In this document: one piece after another, positions 19,231-28,254 of the stretch
Layout: each line of letters opens with the position of its first letter
Numbering within the stretch: the first letter of the stretch is position 1
Assembly: GCF_900109745.1 (NCBI RefSeq)
Contig: NZ_FOAV01000015.1
Span: 62,001-126,000, forward strand
Length of the DNA stretch: 64,000 nucleotides
Direction: 5' to 3'
Source: Roseateles sp. YR242
Lineage (GTDB): Bacteria; Pseudomonadota; Gammaproteobacteria; Burkholderiales; Burkholderiaceae_C
Position numbers and translations under genes: made by a program
The notes under the pieces: model-generated
What the model saw: only the letters and a program-made list of their open reading frames with translations
What the model was told of the DNA's origin: nothing
Databases searched by the model: none

Positions 19231-21024
19231 ATGGATGCGGCATCGCTGAAGCTGGGGTTGGTCGGCAATTGCGCGGTCAGCGCCCTGATCGACGATCAGG
19301 CCCGTGTGGTCTGGGCCTGCGCGCCCAGATTTGACGGCGACCCGATGTTCCACGCGCTCATCGACTCGCCCGACGGCGTGGGACCCGACGGCACGTTCCA
19401 GGTCATGCTGGAGGATTTCTCGCACAGCGAGCAGTCCTACGACCATGGCACCGCCGTGCTGCGCACACGGCTGCACGACACGCGTGGCAATGCCATCGAG
19501 GTCACCGATTTCATGCCGCGCTTCTTCCTGCATGACCGGCCGTTCCGGCCGATGATGCTGGTGCGGCGTATCCGTCCGCTGGAGGGGCGCCCGCGTGTGC
19601 GCATCGTGCTGCGGCCGGTGGTCGATTGGGGCGCCTCCAAACCGGTGCGCACCCGCGGCAGCAACCATATCCGTTTTGTCGGCCCGCGCTTTGTGGTGCG
19701 CCTCACCACCAATGCGCCGCTCACCTATGTGCTGGACGAGACGCCGTTCTCGCTGGACATGCCGATGAGCTTCATCTTCGGCCCGGACGAGACCCTGGAC
19801 CGCGGGGTGGAAGATGCCGCGCGCATGTTGGAGGAGCAGACCGTCAACTACTGGCGCGACTGGACCCGCCGCCTGGCCATCCCGCTGGAATGGCAGGACG
19901 CGGTGATCCGTGCGGCCATCACCCTGAAGATGTGCCTGTACGAGGAGACCGGCGCCATCGTGGCTGCCATGACCACCAGCATTCCGGAGGCACCCGGCAC
20001 CCAGCGCAACTGGGACTACCGCTACTGCTGGCTGCGCGACGCCTTCTTTGTGGTGCGGGCCCTCAACAGCTTGTCCGAGACCGGCACGATGGAGGACTAC
20101 CTGCGCTGGCTGCGCAACGTGGTGGCGCAGTCCAGGGACGGGCACGTGCAGCCTCTGTACGGCATCGGGCTGGAGAACCGTCTCACCGAGCAGACGGTCG
20201 ACCACCTGCGGGGTTATCGCGGCAATGGCCCGGTACGGGCCGGCAATCAGGCCTATGAGCACTTCCAGCACGATGTCTATGGCAATATCGTGCTCGGTTC
20301 CGCCCAGGCCTTCTTCGACCATCGCCTGCACCAGCGCGCCGGGCTCAACGAGTTTGCCCTGCTGGAACGTATTGGTGAGCAGGCCTATGCCATCCACGAC
20401 AAGCCAGACGCCGGCATGTGGGAGCTGCGCACCCGCTCACGGGTGCACACCTCGTCCGTGTTGATGAACTGGGCGGCCTGTGACCGGCTGGCCAAGATTG
20501 CGCAGGTGCTCAACGAGCCGCGTCGCGCCACCTTGTGGCGGGAGCGCGCCGACGTCATTCGCCAGAAAATCCTGGACAACGCGTGGAGCGACCATCGCAA
20601 GGCCTTTGTGGAAAGCTTTGGCGGCAAGGACCTGGATGCCAGCGTGTTGCTGATGGCGGAGGTCGGTTTCATCGACCCGAAGGATCCGCGTTTCGTGAGC
20701 ACGGTGGACGCGTTGCAGGCTTCGCTCTGCGATGGTCCGCACATGCGCCGCTACGAGGCACCGGACGACTTCGGCCGCCCGGAAACCGCCTTCAACATCT
20801 GCGCCTTCTGGCGCATCGATGCGCTGGCCCGCATCGGCCGCACCGATGAGGCACGCGAGATCTTCGAGGCGCTGCTGGCCTCGCGCAACCACCTCGGCCT
20901 GCTCTCGGAAGACACGCACCCGGTCACCGGCGAGCTGTGGGGCAACTTCCCGCAGACCTACTCGATGGTGGGCATCATCAACGGGGCAATGCGCTTGTCC
21001 AAGCCGTGGGATTCGCAGATCTGA
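19231..21024 (+). CDS. Glycoside hydrolase family 15 protein (glucoamylase-like)
   Basis: The 597-residue product is an intracellular GH15 enzyme. The N-terminal beta-sandwich (about 1-200) begins LGLVGNCAVSALIDDQARVVW and the (alpha/alpha)6 barrel follows. The barrel carries the subfamily signature RNWDYRYCWLRDAFF (about 259-273) and, near the C-terminus, GLLSEDTHPVTGELWGNFPQTYS. There is no signal peptide. Members act on starch-type glucans or on trehalose; the substrate cannot be decided here. No trehalose or glycogen genes flank it. The start follows AGAAAGGGGAC. Confidence 0.88.
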   Translation: MDAASLKLGLVGNCAVSALIDDQARVVWACAPRFDGDPMFHALIDSPDGVGPDGTFQVMLEDFSHSEQSYDHGTAVLRTRLHDTRGNAIEVTDFMPRFFLHDRPFRPMMLVRRIRPLEGRPRVRIVLRPVVDWGASKPVRTRGSNHIRFVGPRFVVRLTTNAPLTYVLDETPFSLDMPMSFIFGPDETLDRGVEDAARMLEEQTVNYWRDWTRRLAIPLEWQDAVIRAAITLKMCLYEETGAIVAAMTTSIPEAPGTQRNWDYRYCWLRDAFFVVRALNSLSETGTMEDYLRWLRNVVAQSRDGHVQPLYGIGLENRLTEQTVDHLRGYRGNGPVRAGNQAYEHFQHDVYGNIVLGSAQAFFDHRLHQRAGLNEFALLERIGEQAYAIHDKPDAGMWELRTRSRVHTSSVLMNWAACDRLAKIAQVLNEPRRATLWRERADVIRQKILDNAWSDHRKAFVESFGGKDLDASVLLMAEVGFIDPKDPRFVSTVDALQASLCDGPHMRRYEAPDDFGRPETAFNICAFWRIDALARIGRTDEAREIFEALLASRNHLGLLSEDTHPVTGELWGNFPQTYSMVGIINGAMRLSKPWDSQI

Positions 21025-21160
21025 TGTGCCTGCGGCGGCCAATCGCCCAGCGGCGCTGACAGGCCCTTGTCGCCAGGCCGGCTTTGCGCGCAAATCCAAC
21101 GCTTGCCGGCACGCACCTGGGCCATGTCGTCCCGGGGCTGGTGCTGGCCGGAGTTGATGC

Positions 21161-22048
21161 ATGCGTACCGACCTGATGTCCTCCCCTGAGGCGACGACGA
21201 GCCCACGTCGGCGCCAGTTCTGCGCGCTGGGCCTGGCGGGCGCGGTGGCTGTGGGGCCCCTGATGCTTGCAGGATGCGCCACGCCGGCAGGCAACGCTGT
21301 TACCGAAGCCGCTGCACGCGCCGAGTTGGGCCGCAGCGGCCGTCTGCGTGCCGCCATCAATCTGGGCAATCCCATCCTGGCTCGCCAAGGCGCGCGGCCG
21401 GGCGCGCCGGAGGGCGTCTCGGTGGATCTGGCGCGCGAAGTCGCGCGCCGGCTCAACCTCGAACTGGAGCTGGTGGAGTTCCAGGCCGCCGGCAAGGTGG
21501 TCGAGGCCGCGACGGCGGCGCAGGTGGATCTGGCCTTTGTGGCCATCGACCCTGTGCGCGGCGCCGGGCTGGATTACACCGCGCCCTATGTCGTGATAGA
21601 GGGCGCTTACATGGTGACCGACACCTCCCCCCTGAAACGCAACGAGGATGTGGATCGTGTCGGCGTCCGCGTGGCAGTCGGCCGAGGCAGCGCCTACGAC
21701 CTGTTCCTGACGCGGGAGCTCAAATTCGCGCTTCTGGAGCGGGCACCCACCTCCCAGCAGGTGACGGATCTTTTCCTGTCCGGCGGGCTGGAAGTCGCCG
21801 CTGGTGTGCGGCAGCAGCTGGAAGCGGACATGCGCCGCCTGGCGGGTACCGCCACGCCGCCCTTGCGCCTGCTGCCCGGCCGCTTCATGGCCATCGAGCA
21901 GGCCGTGGCGGTGCCCAAGGGCAGGGCCGCAGCACAAGCATGGTTGACCGATTTCTTGGAGGAGATGAATGCCTCCGGCTTCGTGGCCGAGAGCCTGAAG
22001 CGCCATGGCATTGATGGTGCGGCGGTGGCGCCGGCCAGGCGCCGCTGA
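21161..22048 (+). CDS. Solute-binding lipoprotein, family 3
   Basis: The 295-residue product has a twin-arginine-like signal (SPRRRQFCALGLAG) with a lipobox LAGC, followed by a SBP family 3 fold (about 55-275): RLRAAINLGNP, then GVSVDLAREVARRLNLELELVEF and AQVDLAFVAIDPVRGAGLDYTAPYVVIEG. It would bind a small polar solute, probably an amino acid, at the outer face of the inner membrane. No permease or ATPase is adjacent, so it is an orphan binding protein. The start may instead be the ATG at 21176. Confidence 0.82.
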   Translation: MRTDLMSSPEATTSPRRRQFCALGLAGAVAVGPLMLAGCATPAGNAVTEAAARAELGRSGRLRAAINLGNPILARQGARPGAPEGVSVDLAREVARRLNLELELVEFQAAGKVVEAATAAQVDLAFVAIDPVRGAGLDYTAPYVVIEGAYMVTDTSPLKRNEDVDRVGVRVAVGRGSAYDLFLTRELKFALLERAPTSQQVTDLFLSGGLEVAAGVRQQLEADMRRLAGTATPPLRLLPGRFMAIEQAVAVPKGRAAAQAWLTDFLEEMNASGFVAESLKRHGIDGAAVAPARRR

Positions 22049-22090
22049 TCGTTGGTGGGTGGTGAACGGACGGCGCTGGACGGACGGTGT

Positions 22091-22215
22091 TGAGTGTTCA
22101 GGGTTCGGTACTGAGCGCTCAGTACCAAATGCTCGGGGCTAAGTGCTCGGTGCCAAGTGCTTGGTACCAACCGCTCGGTATTGAGCGCTCAGCATTGAGC
22201 GGACCGTGTTGAGCG
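22091..22215. repeat. Cluster of 20-bp palindromes
   Basis: Three palindromes stand in one run: GGTACTGAGCGCTCAGTACC (22107-22126, perfect), GGTGCCAAGTGCTTGGTACC (22149-22168, one mismatch pair) and GGTATTGAGCGCTCAGCATT (22177-22196, imperfect). Related half-sites (GCTCGG, TTGAGCGG) fill the gaps. Flanks repeat GGACNGTGTTGAG at 22083 and 22201. No gene is supported in 22049-22278, which lies between convergent genes. Confidence 0.7.
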
Positions 22216-22278
22216 GACCCTGCCGAACGGCCGCACCACGCCTGCGGCCGTGGCCGCGTCGTGAGGTGTCGTTGCCTA

Positions 22279-23397
22279 TCAGGGCCGTGTCATCGACACC
22301 GGTAGCTCCGGCCTGCGTTTCCCATTGCGCTGGCGCATCAGCAGGACGGTGAGTGGCTTCTCCAGCAGGAAATAACAGAGCACGCCCGCGACCACCCCTC
22401 CGCCGACCAGCAGAACGGCCACCAGATCCGCCCCCAGCGAGAGGTCGAACTTGCGGATCGCCCGCTCCGCATAAGGCATCACGCCCTGGTAGATCACCAG
22501 CACGTGCACCAGGTAGATCGAATAGGAGGCGTTGCCCAGCAACACCACCAGCTTGGGCCATTGCACCCGATCTTCCAGCCGCAGCACACCGATGAAGATC
22601 AGCGCCGCCGCCACGCCAAAACTCAGCGGCCGCCACGGCGTGTTCATGAGCCCGAGATAACTGGCGGTGGCAAAGAGCACCGCGCCGGCGGCGATCATCG
22701 CGATGGAGACGGCGATGTGGCGCCCCTTCCAGTTCACGAATTTCGCAATCGCCGCACCGAACAGGAACTCGAGCGTGATCGGGTCCGACAGGAACCCGTG
22801 CCAGACACTGGCCTCGGGGAGCAGTTGACCCAGCACGAATGCGGCCGCCAGGATGGTGCACAGCGCGCCGAACAGCTGGCGGCGTGCCACCACGATGGCA
22901 GCGGCAAAGCACAGGTAGAACAGCGCCTCGTAGCTCAAGGTCCACCCTACACCGACGATGGGCTGGATGTAGTGGTGCTCGTTGAAGGAAGGCAGGAAGA
23001 GGAACCCGCCCAGCCGCTGCGCAGACAGGCTGAAGCCGCGCTCGCCCGTGGCATACCACTGCAGCAATGCCGGTTTGAGCGCAAAGAGCGTGACCAGCGC
23101 ATACATCGGCCACACCCGCAGCACCCGTTGCTGCAGGAAGTGCGACACCGGCCGCCGGCCCTCCACATAGCTGCCGGAGATGTAGACCATCAGGAAGCCG
23201 CTGAGGATGAAGAACACATCCACGCCGCCCGCGCCGGCCTCCACCAGCCAGTCCGGAAACACCGAGGGCCCCAGATGCATGGCCTCCGGCGCCTTGACCG
23301 TGGTGGCGCGCAATGCATGGTGAATCACCACGGCAAGCGCGGCAACAGCCCGCAGGGCTTGCAGGCCGACGATCTCCCGGTCTTTGGAATTGGGCAT
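22279..23397 (-). CDS. Acyltransferase family 3 membrane protein
   Basis: The 372-residue product is an integral membrane O-acyltransferase (OafA/NodX/ExoH superfamily) with about ten transmembrane helices. The family start GLQALRAVAALAVVIHHAL carries the catalytic-type histidines, and VDVFFILSGFLMVYIS and WTLSYEALFYL are further signatures. It probably adds acetyl or another acyl group to a cell-surface glycan. The ATG at 23397 matches the family start; the frame extends further upstream into a repeat region without homology. No polysaccharide genes flank it. Confidence 0.88.
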   Translation of the reverse strand: MPNSKDREIVGLQALRAVAALAVVIHHALRATTVKAPEAMHLGPSVFPDWLVEAGAGGVDVFFILSGFLMVYISGSYVEGRRPVSHFLQQRVLRVWPMYALVTLFALKPALLQWYATGERGFSLSAQRLGGFLFLPSFNEHHYIQPIVGVGWTLSYEALFYLCFAAAIVVARRQLFGALCTILAAAFVLGQLLPEASVWHGFLSDPITLEFLFGAAIAKFVNWKGRHIAVSIAMIAAGAVLFATASYLGLMNTPWRPLSFGVAAALIFIGVLRLEDRVQWPKLVVLLGNASYSIYLVHVLVIYQGVMPYAERAIRKFDLSLGADLVAVLLVGGGVVAGVLCYFLLEKPLTVLLMRQRNGKRRPELPVSMTRP

Positions 23398-23600
23398 TCG
23401 GGTCCTTGTCCGGTCAGTGCCGAACTGGCTTGGCTCGGCGATGGATGCTAGGCGTGGCCGGCAATACCCGGCGTCAGCAACTGTGTCCATCCGTGAGGGA
23501 CGTGCGGGGCGGGCGCCGGCGGGCACCCGCGCGCAGGGGCAATCGGCGCTCCCCGGGTGAAGCGGCCGCCTGGGCAAAGAGAAAGCGCTGAAAAGAAAAA

Positions 23601-23688
23601 TCGCCCAAAGAAAGCGCCCAAAGAAAGCGCCCAAAGAAAGCGCCCAAAGAAAGCGCCCAAAGAAGAGCGCCCAAAGAAAAAGCGCCCC
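23601..23688. repeat. 13-bp tandem repeat, about six copies
   Basis: The unit GCGCCCAAAGAAA is repeated at 23601, 23614, 23627, 23640, 23653 and 23667, with one variant unit (GAAG) and a partial seventh copy. It lies in the 327-base gap between the acyltransferase start and the tricorn gene stop. The last copy merges into the tricorn terminator. No other feature is seen in this gap. Confidence 0.9.
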
Positions 23689-23698
23689 GAGGGCGCTT
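23673..23698 (-). terminator. Terminator of tricorn-like protease gene
   Basis: On the minus strand AAGCGCCC (complement of 23691-23698) pairs with GGGCGCTT around a 3-base loop, then runs into TTTTCTTT. The 13-bp tandem repeats downstream are copies of this GGGCGCTTTCTTT tail. Confidence 0.8.
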
Positions 23699-23724
23699 CG
23701 TCATTCTTTGCGGTTACCCATTCA

Positions 23725-26700
23725 TCATTGGGTGATCGGCCGCGGATATGGCCCCGGCTTCGGCGTCAGCACTGGCGCTTCCTGGATCCGCTTCCTGAGC
23801 CAGGCCAGCGCGATGTCCAGTTGCGCATCTTGGCCATTGGCCGTGGCACGCGGCGGGTTGTCCACCCGGATGTCCGGGGTCACGCCCTTGCCTTCGACGA
23901 TGAAGCTGCCGTCAGCCAGGATCTGTCCGTCCTGCGCCGCACGCATCATGCCCTTGTCCACCAGCCAGTTGCCGTCGGAGAGCCAGACACCGGCCCCCGA
24001 GGTCGTCACGCCGATGACCGGGCCCAGGCCCAGGCGCTTGAAACCTTCGGTGAAGGTCTCGCCGTCGGAGTAGGTTTCCTCGTTGGCCAGCACCACCACA
24101 TGCCCGCGGAAGGTCTGTTGCATGTTGGGGTAGGGCTTGGAGCCCGCCGGTGAGCGGGGCTGCCAGAAGGCCCAGGCGCGGCGCGACAGCTTCTCCAGGA
24201 TGAAGCTGTCGATATTGCCGCCGTTGTTGTGGCGCACGTCGATGATCAGGCCGTCGCGCTCGCTCTGTGCATAGAACTCGCGCGCGAAATCGGCGATGTC
24301 CTCGGCCCCCATGGCACGCAGGTGCACGTAGCCGATGTGGCCGCCGCTGGCCTGGTCCACAGCCTTGGCCTTGCCATAACGCCAGTCGTCCACGCGCAGC
24401 CGTGATTCACGGCGCAGGTCCACCGGCGTCACCACCACCGGCCGTGACTGGCCGCCGGGCTCCTGCAGCTGCAGCAGCACCTGCTTGCCGGCCTGGCCGC
24501 GCAGGCCCTCGGTGGGGTCGGGCCATTGGGTGGCGTCCTTGCCGTTGATGGCCGTGATGACCGAGCCCAGCGGGATGTTGAGGCCCGGTGCGGCCAACGG
24601 GCCGGCTTCAGAGGGCAGCTCCGGGTCGCCGCTGTAGATGCGGCTGATCTTCCAGCCCTTGCTGTCTCGCTCCAGCAGCGCGCCCAGGCCCGCCCAGCCG
24701 GGTTCCCCGCCTGACTGCCGAACATCGCCAGGGCGCACCGCACTGTGCAGCAGGCTGATCTCGCCCAGCATCTGCGCCATCACCTCGTTGAGTTCTCCGC
24801 GTTCGGTCACGCGCTCCACCAGCGGCGCGTACTTGGCACGCATGGCCAGCCAGTCAACGCCGTGCATGTCCTTGTCGTAGACGTAGTCGCGCTGCATGCG
24901 CCAGCCATCGGCAAACATCTGGCGCCATTCGGCCTTGGGGTCCACCGCGATCTGCCAGTCGCTCCAGTTCACGCGGGCCTTGTCCAGCTCGCCAGGCAGC
25001 TTGGGGCCGGCATCCACGATGAGGATGTCCGGGGCGGTCGCACCGGCGGCAACCTTGCGGATCATCAGCTTCTTGCCGTCGGCGCTGAGCTCGAAGGTCT
25101 GCACCTGCTCCGCCACGGTCTCCGCCTTGGTCTCCTGCGCAGCGATGGGCAACTGCTTCAGCACCTTGCGTTCCAGCAGGTACAGGCGCTTGGCATCCAC
25201 CCGCAGGTCGTCGTAGTTGCCAGCGGCCAGCGGCACTTCATAGAGGCGCTCCGCCAGGCCGTTCAACTCGATGGCGGGTTTGGCCTTGGCGGCACCGTCC
25301 GCCTTGGCACTGGCGGACGTAACCTTGTCGTTCTTCTCGCGGGAGGCCTTGTCGTCGGCCTTGTCCTTCTTGTTGTCCTTCTCATTGCTACGTTCCTCGT
25401 CCTGGGCCTTGGCGCTGGCGGACTGCAGCTCATCGGGCGCGGCGAACGGGAAACGCAGGCCGGGCTGCAGCGCCAGCGCATAGACCTTCCATCCGCGATC
25501 AAACTGCGGCCCCATGTTGCGGTCGCCCCAGGGCGCGCCATTGGCGCTGACCACAAAGCTGCGTCGGGAGAGGAAGTACAGCCACTGGCCATCCGGGCTG
25601 AAGCTCGGCGCGGCCGAGGCGTAGCGGTCGCTGGTGAGCTGATGCGCGTGCTGGTCGGTCACGCTGTAGAGCATCAGCTGCGTGCGATAGACGTTGGAGG
25701 TGTTGCGGACATAGGCCAGCGCCTTGCCATCGGCCGACCAGCGCATCTGCTGGATGCCGTCGCCGGTGATGTCGCGATCGATCTCACGGGTGGCCGCGGC
25801 CTCGTCCCGGGCCTGCAGATCGGTGAGGAAGAGGCGGCCTTCCTTGTCGTCGTGGGCGATCCAGCGGCCGTCCGGCGAGGGCAGCAGGTGCTGGCGCATG
25901 GCGGTGGCGCCGGTGGTGATCTGCCGGGCCTCACCCGTGCCGTTGGCGGCCAGGCGCCAGATCTCGACTTCACCGCTGAAATCGCACATCGAGAAGACCG
26001 CGCGGCTGTCCGCGCTGAAGGTGGCATCACGGCAGCGGCCGGCGTTGTCCAAACCCTTGGGCACACCGAGTTCGGCGCGGCGCAGTGGGCCCACGCCCTG
26101 GGTGGCCAGATGGCCGCGGCTGGTGAGCACCACACGCTCGCCATCCGGCGAGAGCGCGACGTCGGTCAGGAAGTCCTGCGGCTTGCCCACCCAGCGGCGG
26201 CGCACTTGGTCGTAGTCGCTGCCCAGTGTGAAGGCGATCTTCTGGCCTTGCTGAGCCGGGCTAACGGCGGAGGCATTCAAGTCCAGGCGGAAAAGGTCCG
26301 CACCCAGCGCATAGACCACCTGTTGCCCGCTGATGCTGGCGTGGCGAATGTCCCAGCCCTGGTGGTGGGTGTGCTGGCGCAGGTCCGAGCCATCGGCGGC
26401 CACCGACCAGAGGTTGTAGGTGCCATCACGGTCCGAGAGGAAGGCCACGCGCGCCTGGCCCTGCGCATCGCGGTAGGGCATGGGGCGGCGGTCATTGCTG
26501 CCTTCGGCGACCAGGGGGCGGGCCTCGGCCTGGCTGTCGAGGTCCATCACCCACAGGCGGGCGATGGCGCCGCCCCGGTACTGGCGGGCGTTGTCGTTGC
26601 GCAGGCCGTTGCGGGTGAAGTACAGGCGTTGCCCGTCATCGCTGAGCGCGCCGTCAGCCGCCTGGCCGACGGGCAGGGCGCGGCGTTGACCGGTGTCAAT

Positions 26701-27261
26701 GTTGACGAGATAGAGCTGGGTGCCGGCTTCACCCCGTTCGGTGGCACCCGTGTAGAGCACTTCGTTGCGGCGGGTGATGCCCCACACACGCACGGCACCG
26801 GTGTCCCAGCTCAGGCGCTTGGGAACCCCGCCGTTGGCCGCCATCACGTAAACGTCACCCACGCCGCCGTCGTACTGACCCACGAAGGCCAGCCAGCGCC
26901 CATCGGGCGAGAGCGCGGGGTGGGTCTCACTGCCGAGATGAGTGGTCAGCCGCTGGGCGGTGCCCCCTTGCAGGCTGGCGCTCCAGAGATCGCCCTCCGC
27001 CACGAACACCACGCGGTCACCTTGCAAGGTGGGCTGACGGTAGAAACCTTCGGCGGGCGTGGGGATGGCCGAGTCTGCCGCTGCGGCCGAAGCGGATGTA
27101 GCAGCAGTAGCAGCCGTAGCGGCGGCCCTCACGGCCGTGGTTGATGTGCTGGCATCAGCGGGCGCTGCGGCTGCAGGAGCCAGGGCGGTCAGGCCACAGG
27201 CGGACGCGGCGGCAGCAGCCACGATCGACAGACGGGCGAGGCCCGGAAAGGTGAAGCGCAT
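23725..27261 (-). CDS. Tricorn-like S41 serine protease, exported
   Basis: The 1178-residue product has a signal peptide (about 1-32), an Ala/Thr-rich linker (about 33-68) and two beta-propeller-like regions with WD40/TolB-type repeats (about 70-600, e.g. HPALSPDGRWLAFVGQ). A Lys/Asp/Glu-rich insert follows (about 617-657), then a PDZ region and a C-terminal S41 peptidase domain (about 960-1150). LIIDVRHNNGGNIDSF and NEETYSDGETFTEGFKRLG are the S41 core; the Ser in TYSDGE is the likely nucleophile by position. Tricorn proteases degrade oligopeptides. The signal peptide puts this one in the periplasm or outside, unlike archaeal cytosolic tricorn. Confidence 0.9.
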   Translation of the reverse strand: MRFTFPGLARLSIVAAAAASACGLTALAPAAAAPADASTSTTAVRAAATAATAATSASAAAADSAIPTPAEGFYRQPTLQGDRVVFVAEGDLWSASLQGGTAQRLTTHLGSETHPALSPDGRWLAFVGQYDGGVGDVYVMAANGGVPKRLSWDTGAVRVWGITRRNEVLYTGATERGEAGTQLYLVNIDTGQRRALPVGQAADGALSDDGQRLYFTRNGLRNDNARQYRGGAIARLWVMDLDSQAEARPLVAEGSNDRRPMPYRDAQGQARVAFLSDRDGTYNLWSVAADGSDLRQHTHHQGWDIRHASISGQQVVYALGADLFRLDLNASAVSPAQQGQKIAFTLGSDYDQVRRRWVGKPQDFLTDVALSPDGERVVLTSRGHLATQGVGPLRRAELGVPKGLDNAGRCRDATFSADSRAVFSMCDFSGEVEIWRLAANGTGEARQITTGATAMRQHLLPSPDGRWIAHDDKEGRLFLTDLQARDEAAATREIDRDITGDGIQQMRWSADGKALAYVRNTSNVYRTQLMLYSVTDQHAHQLTSDRYASAAPSFSPDGQWLYFLSRRSFVVSANGAPWGDRNMGPQFDRGWKVYALALQPGLRFPFAAPDELQSASAKAQDEERSNEKDNKKDKADDKASREKNDKVTSASAKADGAAKAKPAIELNGLAERLYEVPLAAGNYDDLRVDAKRLYLLERKVLKQLPIAAQETKAETVAEQVQTFELSADGKKLMIRKVAAGATAPDILIVDAGPKLPGELDKARVNWSDWQIAVDPKAEWRQMFADGWRMQRDYVYDKDMHGVDWLAMRAKYAPLVERVTERGELNEVMAQMLGEISLLHSAVRPGDVRQSGGEPGWAGLGALLERDSKGWKISRIYSGDPELPSEAGPLAAPGLNIPLGSVITAINGKDATQWPDPTEGLRGQAGKQVLLQLQEPGGQSRPVVVTPVDLRRESRLRVDDWRYGKAKAVDQASGGHIGYVHLRAMGAEDIADFAREFYAQSERDGLIIDVRHNNGGNIDSFILEKLSRRAWAFWQPRSPAGSKPYPNMQQTFRGHVVVLANEETYSDGETFTEGFKRLGLGPVIGVTTSGAGVWLSDGNWLVDKGMMRAAQDGQILADGSFIVEGKGVTPDIRVDNPPRATANGQDAQLDIALAWLRKRIQEAPVLTPKPGPYPRPITQ

Positions 27262-27315
27262 GGCGGGTCAGGGGGCGGCTGGAGGGAAGCGCCCATTCTG
27301 ACCGGGGCGGGCGCT

Positions 27316-28215
27316 TCAGTGATTCGTCACACCCGTGGTCACATGGCCGGACGGCACATGAACCACGGCACTTTCGATGTGGCCGACCTGGTCGTCGAAG
27401 AAGAAGTCAGGCTCGAATTCCCTGAGGAACTCCCCCTTGGCGAGGCCGCCGAGGAACATGGCCTCGTCCACCTCCACCTCCCAGTCCATGAGTGTGCGGA
27501 TGGCGCGCTCATGCGCCGGGGCGCTGCGGGCCGTGACCAGGGCGGTACGGATGCGCATGGGGCCGGTGGGCGCATGCTGCAGGCGTTGCAGTTCGTGGAG
27601 CACCTGCTTGAACGGGCCGGCGGGCAGCGGCGTGAGCTTGCGCTCTCGCTCGTGGGCCTGGAAGGCATCCAGCCCGTCGCGCTGGAAGACCTGTTCGGCC
27701 TCGTCGGAAAACAGCACCGCATCGCCGTCAAAGGCGATCCGCAGCTCTTCCGGATAGGCGGCCGACGCTCGTGCGGACAGCGGAAACACCCGCGCGGCGG
27801 CCACACCGGCAGCGAGCGCCGAGCGCACGTCCTCCTCATTGGCCGACAGGAACAGATGGGCCTTCAGCGGCCGCAGATAGCGCCACGGGCTCTGGCCGCG
27901 GGTGAACACCCCCCGCAGGATGGGCAGCCCGTAATGCTGGGCGGAACGGAACACCCGCATGCCGGAGATCGGGTCATTGCGGGACAGCACCACCACCTCC
28001 ACGCGTGGCGGTTGCCCGGGGGTATTGAACGCCAGCAACTTGTGCACCAGCGAAAACGCCGTGCCGGGTTTGGCGGGTTGCTCCAGGCGCTGCTGTTGCA
28101 GCTGCATGTAGGCACGGTCGTCGCCGCCTTCGAAGAGGCGGTTTTCCTCTTCGAAGTCGAACAACGCACGCGATGAAATCGCTACGACCAGTTGGCCATC
28201 AAGATTCGCAGGCAT
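27316..28215 (-). CDS. 5'-nucleotidase, cN-I-like family
   Basis: The 299-residue product matches the bacterial 5'-nucleotidase family related to eukaryotic cytosolic 5'-nucleotidase I. The conserved start is LVVAISSRALFDFEEEN, followed by VEVVVLSRNDPISGMRVF, RIAFDGDAVLFSDEAE with the HAD-type acidic residues, and PDFFFDDQ. It should dephosphorylate nucleoside monophosphates in the cytosol. It lies 39 bases after gspF on the same strand and could be read through from the secretion operon, though functional linkage is unlikely. Confidence 0.85.
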   Translation of the reverse strand: MPANLDGQLVVAISSRALFDFEEENRLFEGGDDRAYMQLQQQRLEQPAKPGTAFSLVHKLLAFNTPGQPPRVEVVVLSRNDPISGMRVFRSAQHYGLPILRGVFTRGQSPWRYLRPLKAHLFLSANEEDVRSALAAGVAAARVFPLSARASAAYPEELRIAFDGDAVLFSDEAEQVFQRDGLDAFQAHERERKLTPLPAGPFKQVLHELQRLQHAPTGPMRIRTALVTARSAPAHERAIRTLMDWEVEVDEAMFLGGLAKGEFLREFEPDFFFDDQVGHIESAVVHVPSGHVTTGVTNH

Positions 28216-28254
28216 GCCCCATGATAGCCAGCGCGTGTCGCGCCGGCCGTGGCC

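Noticed and set aside
23601-23688. Possible CRISPR-like array
   Set aside because: Units are 13 bases and directly contiguous with no spacers, so it is a minisatellite.
23557-24153. Lys/Pro-rich plus-strand frame over the 13-bp repeats
   Set aside because: The Lys-rich peptide is only the translation of the tandem repeat, and the rest is antisense to the tricorn gene.
24745-27144. 799-codon plus-strand frame opposite the tricorn-like gene
   Set aside because: A shadow frame in high-GC DNA; the real gene has signal peptide, propeller and S41 motifs.
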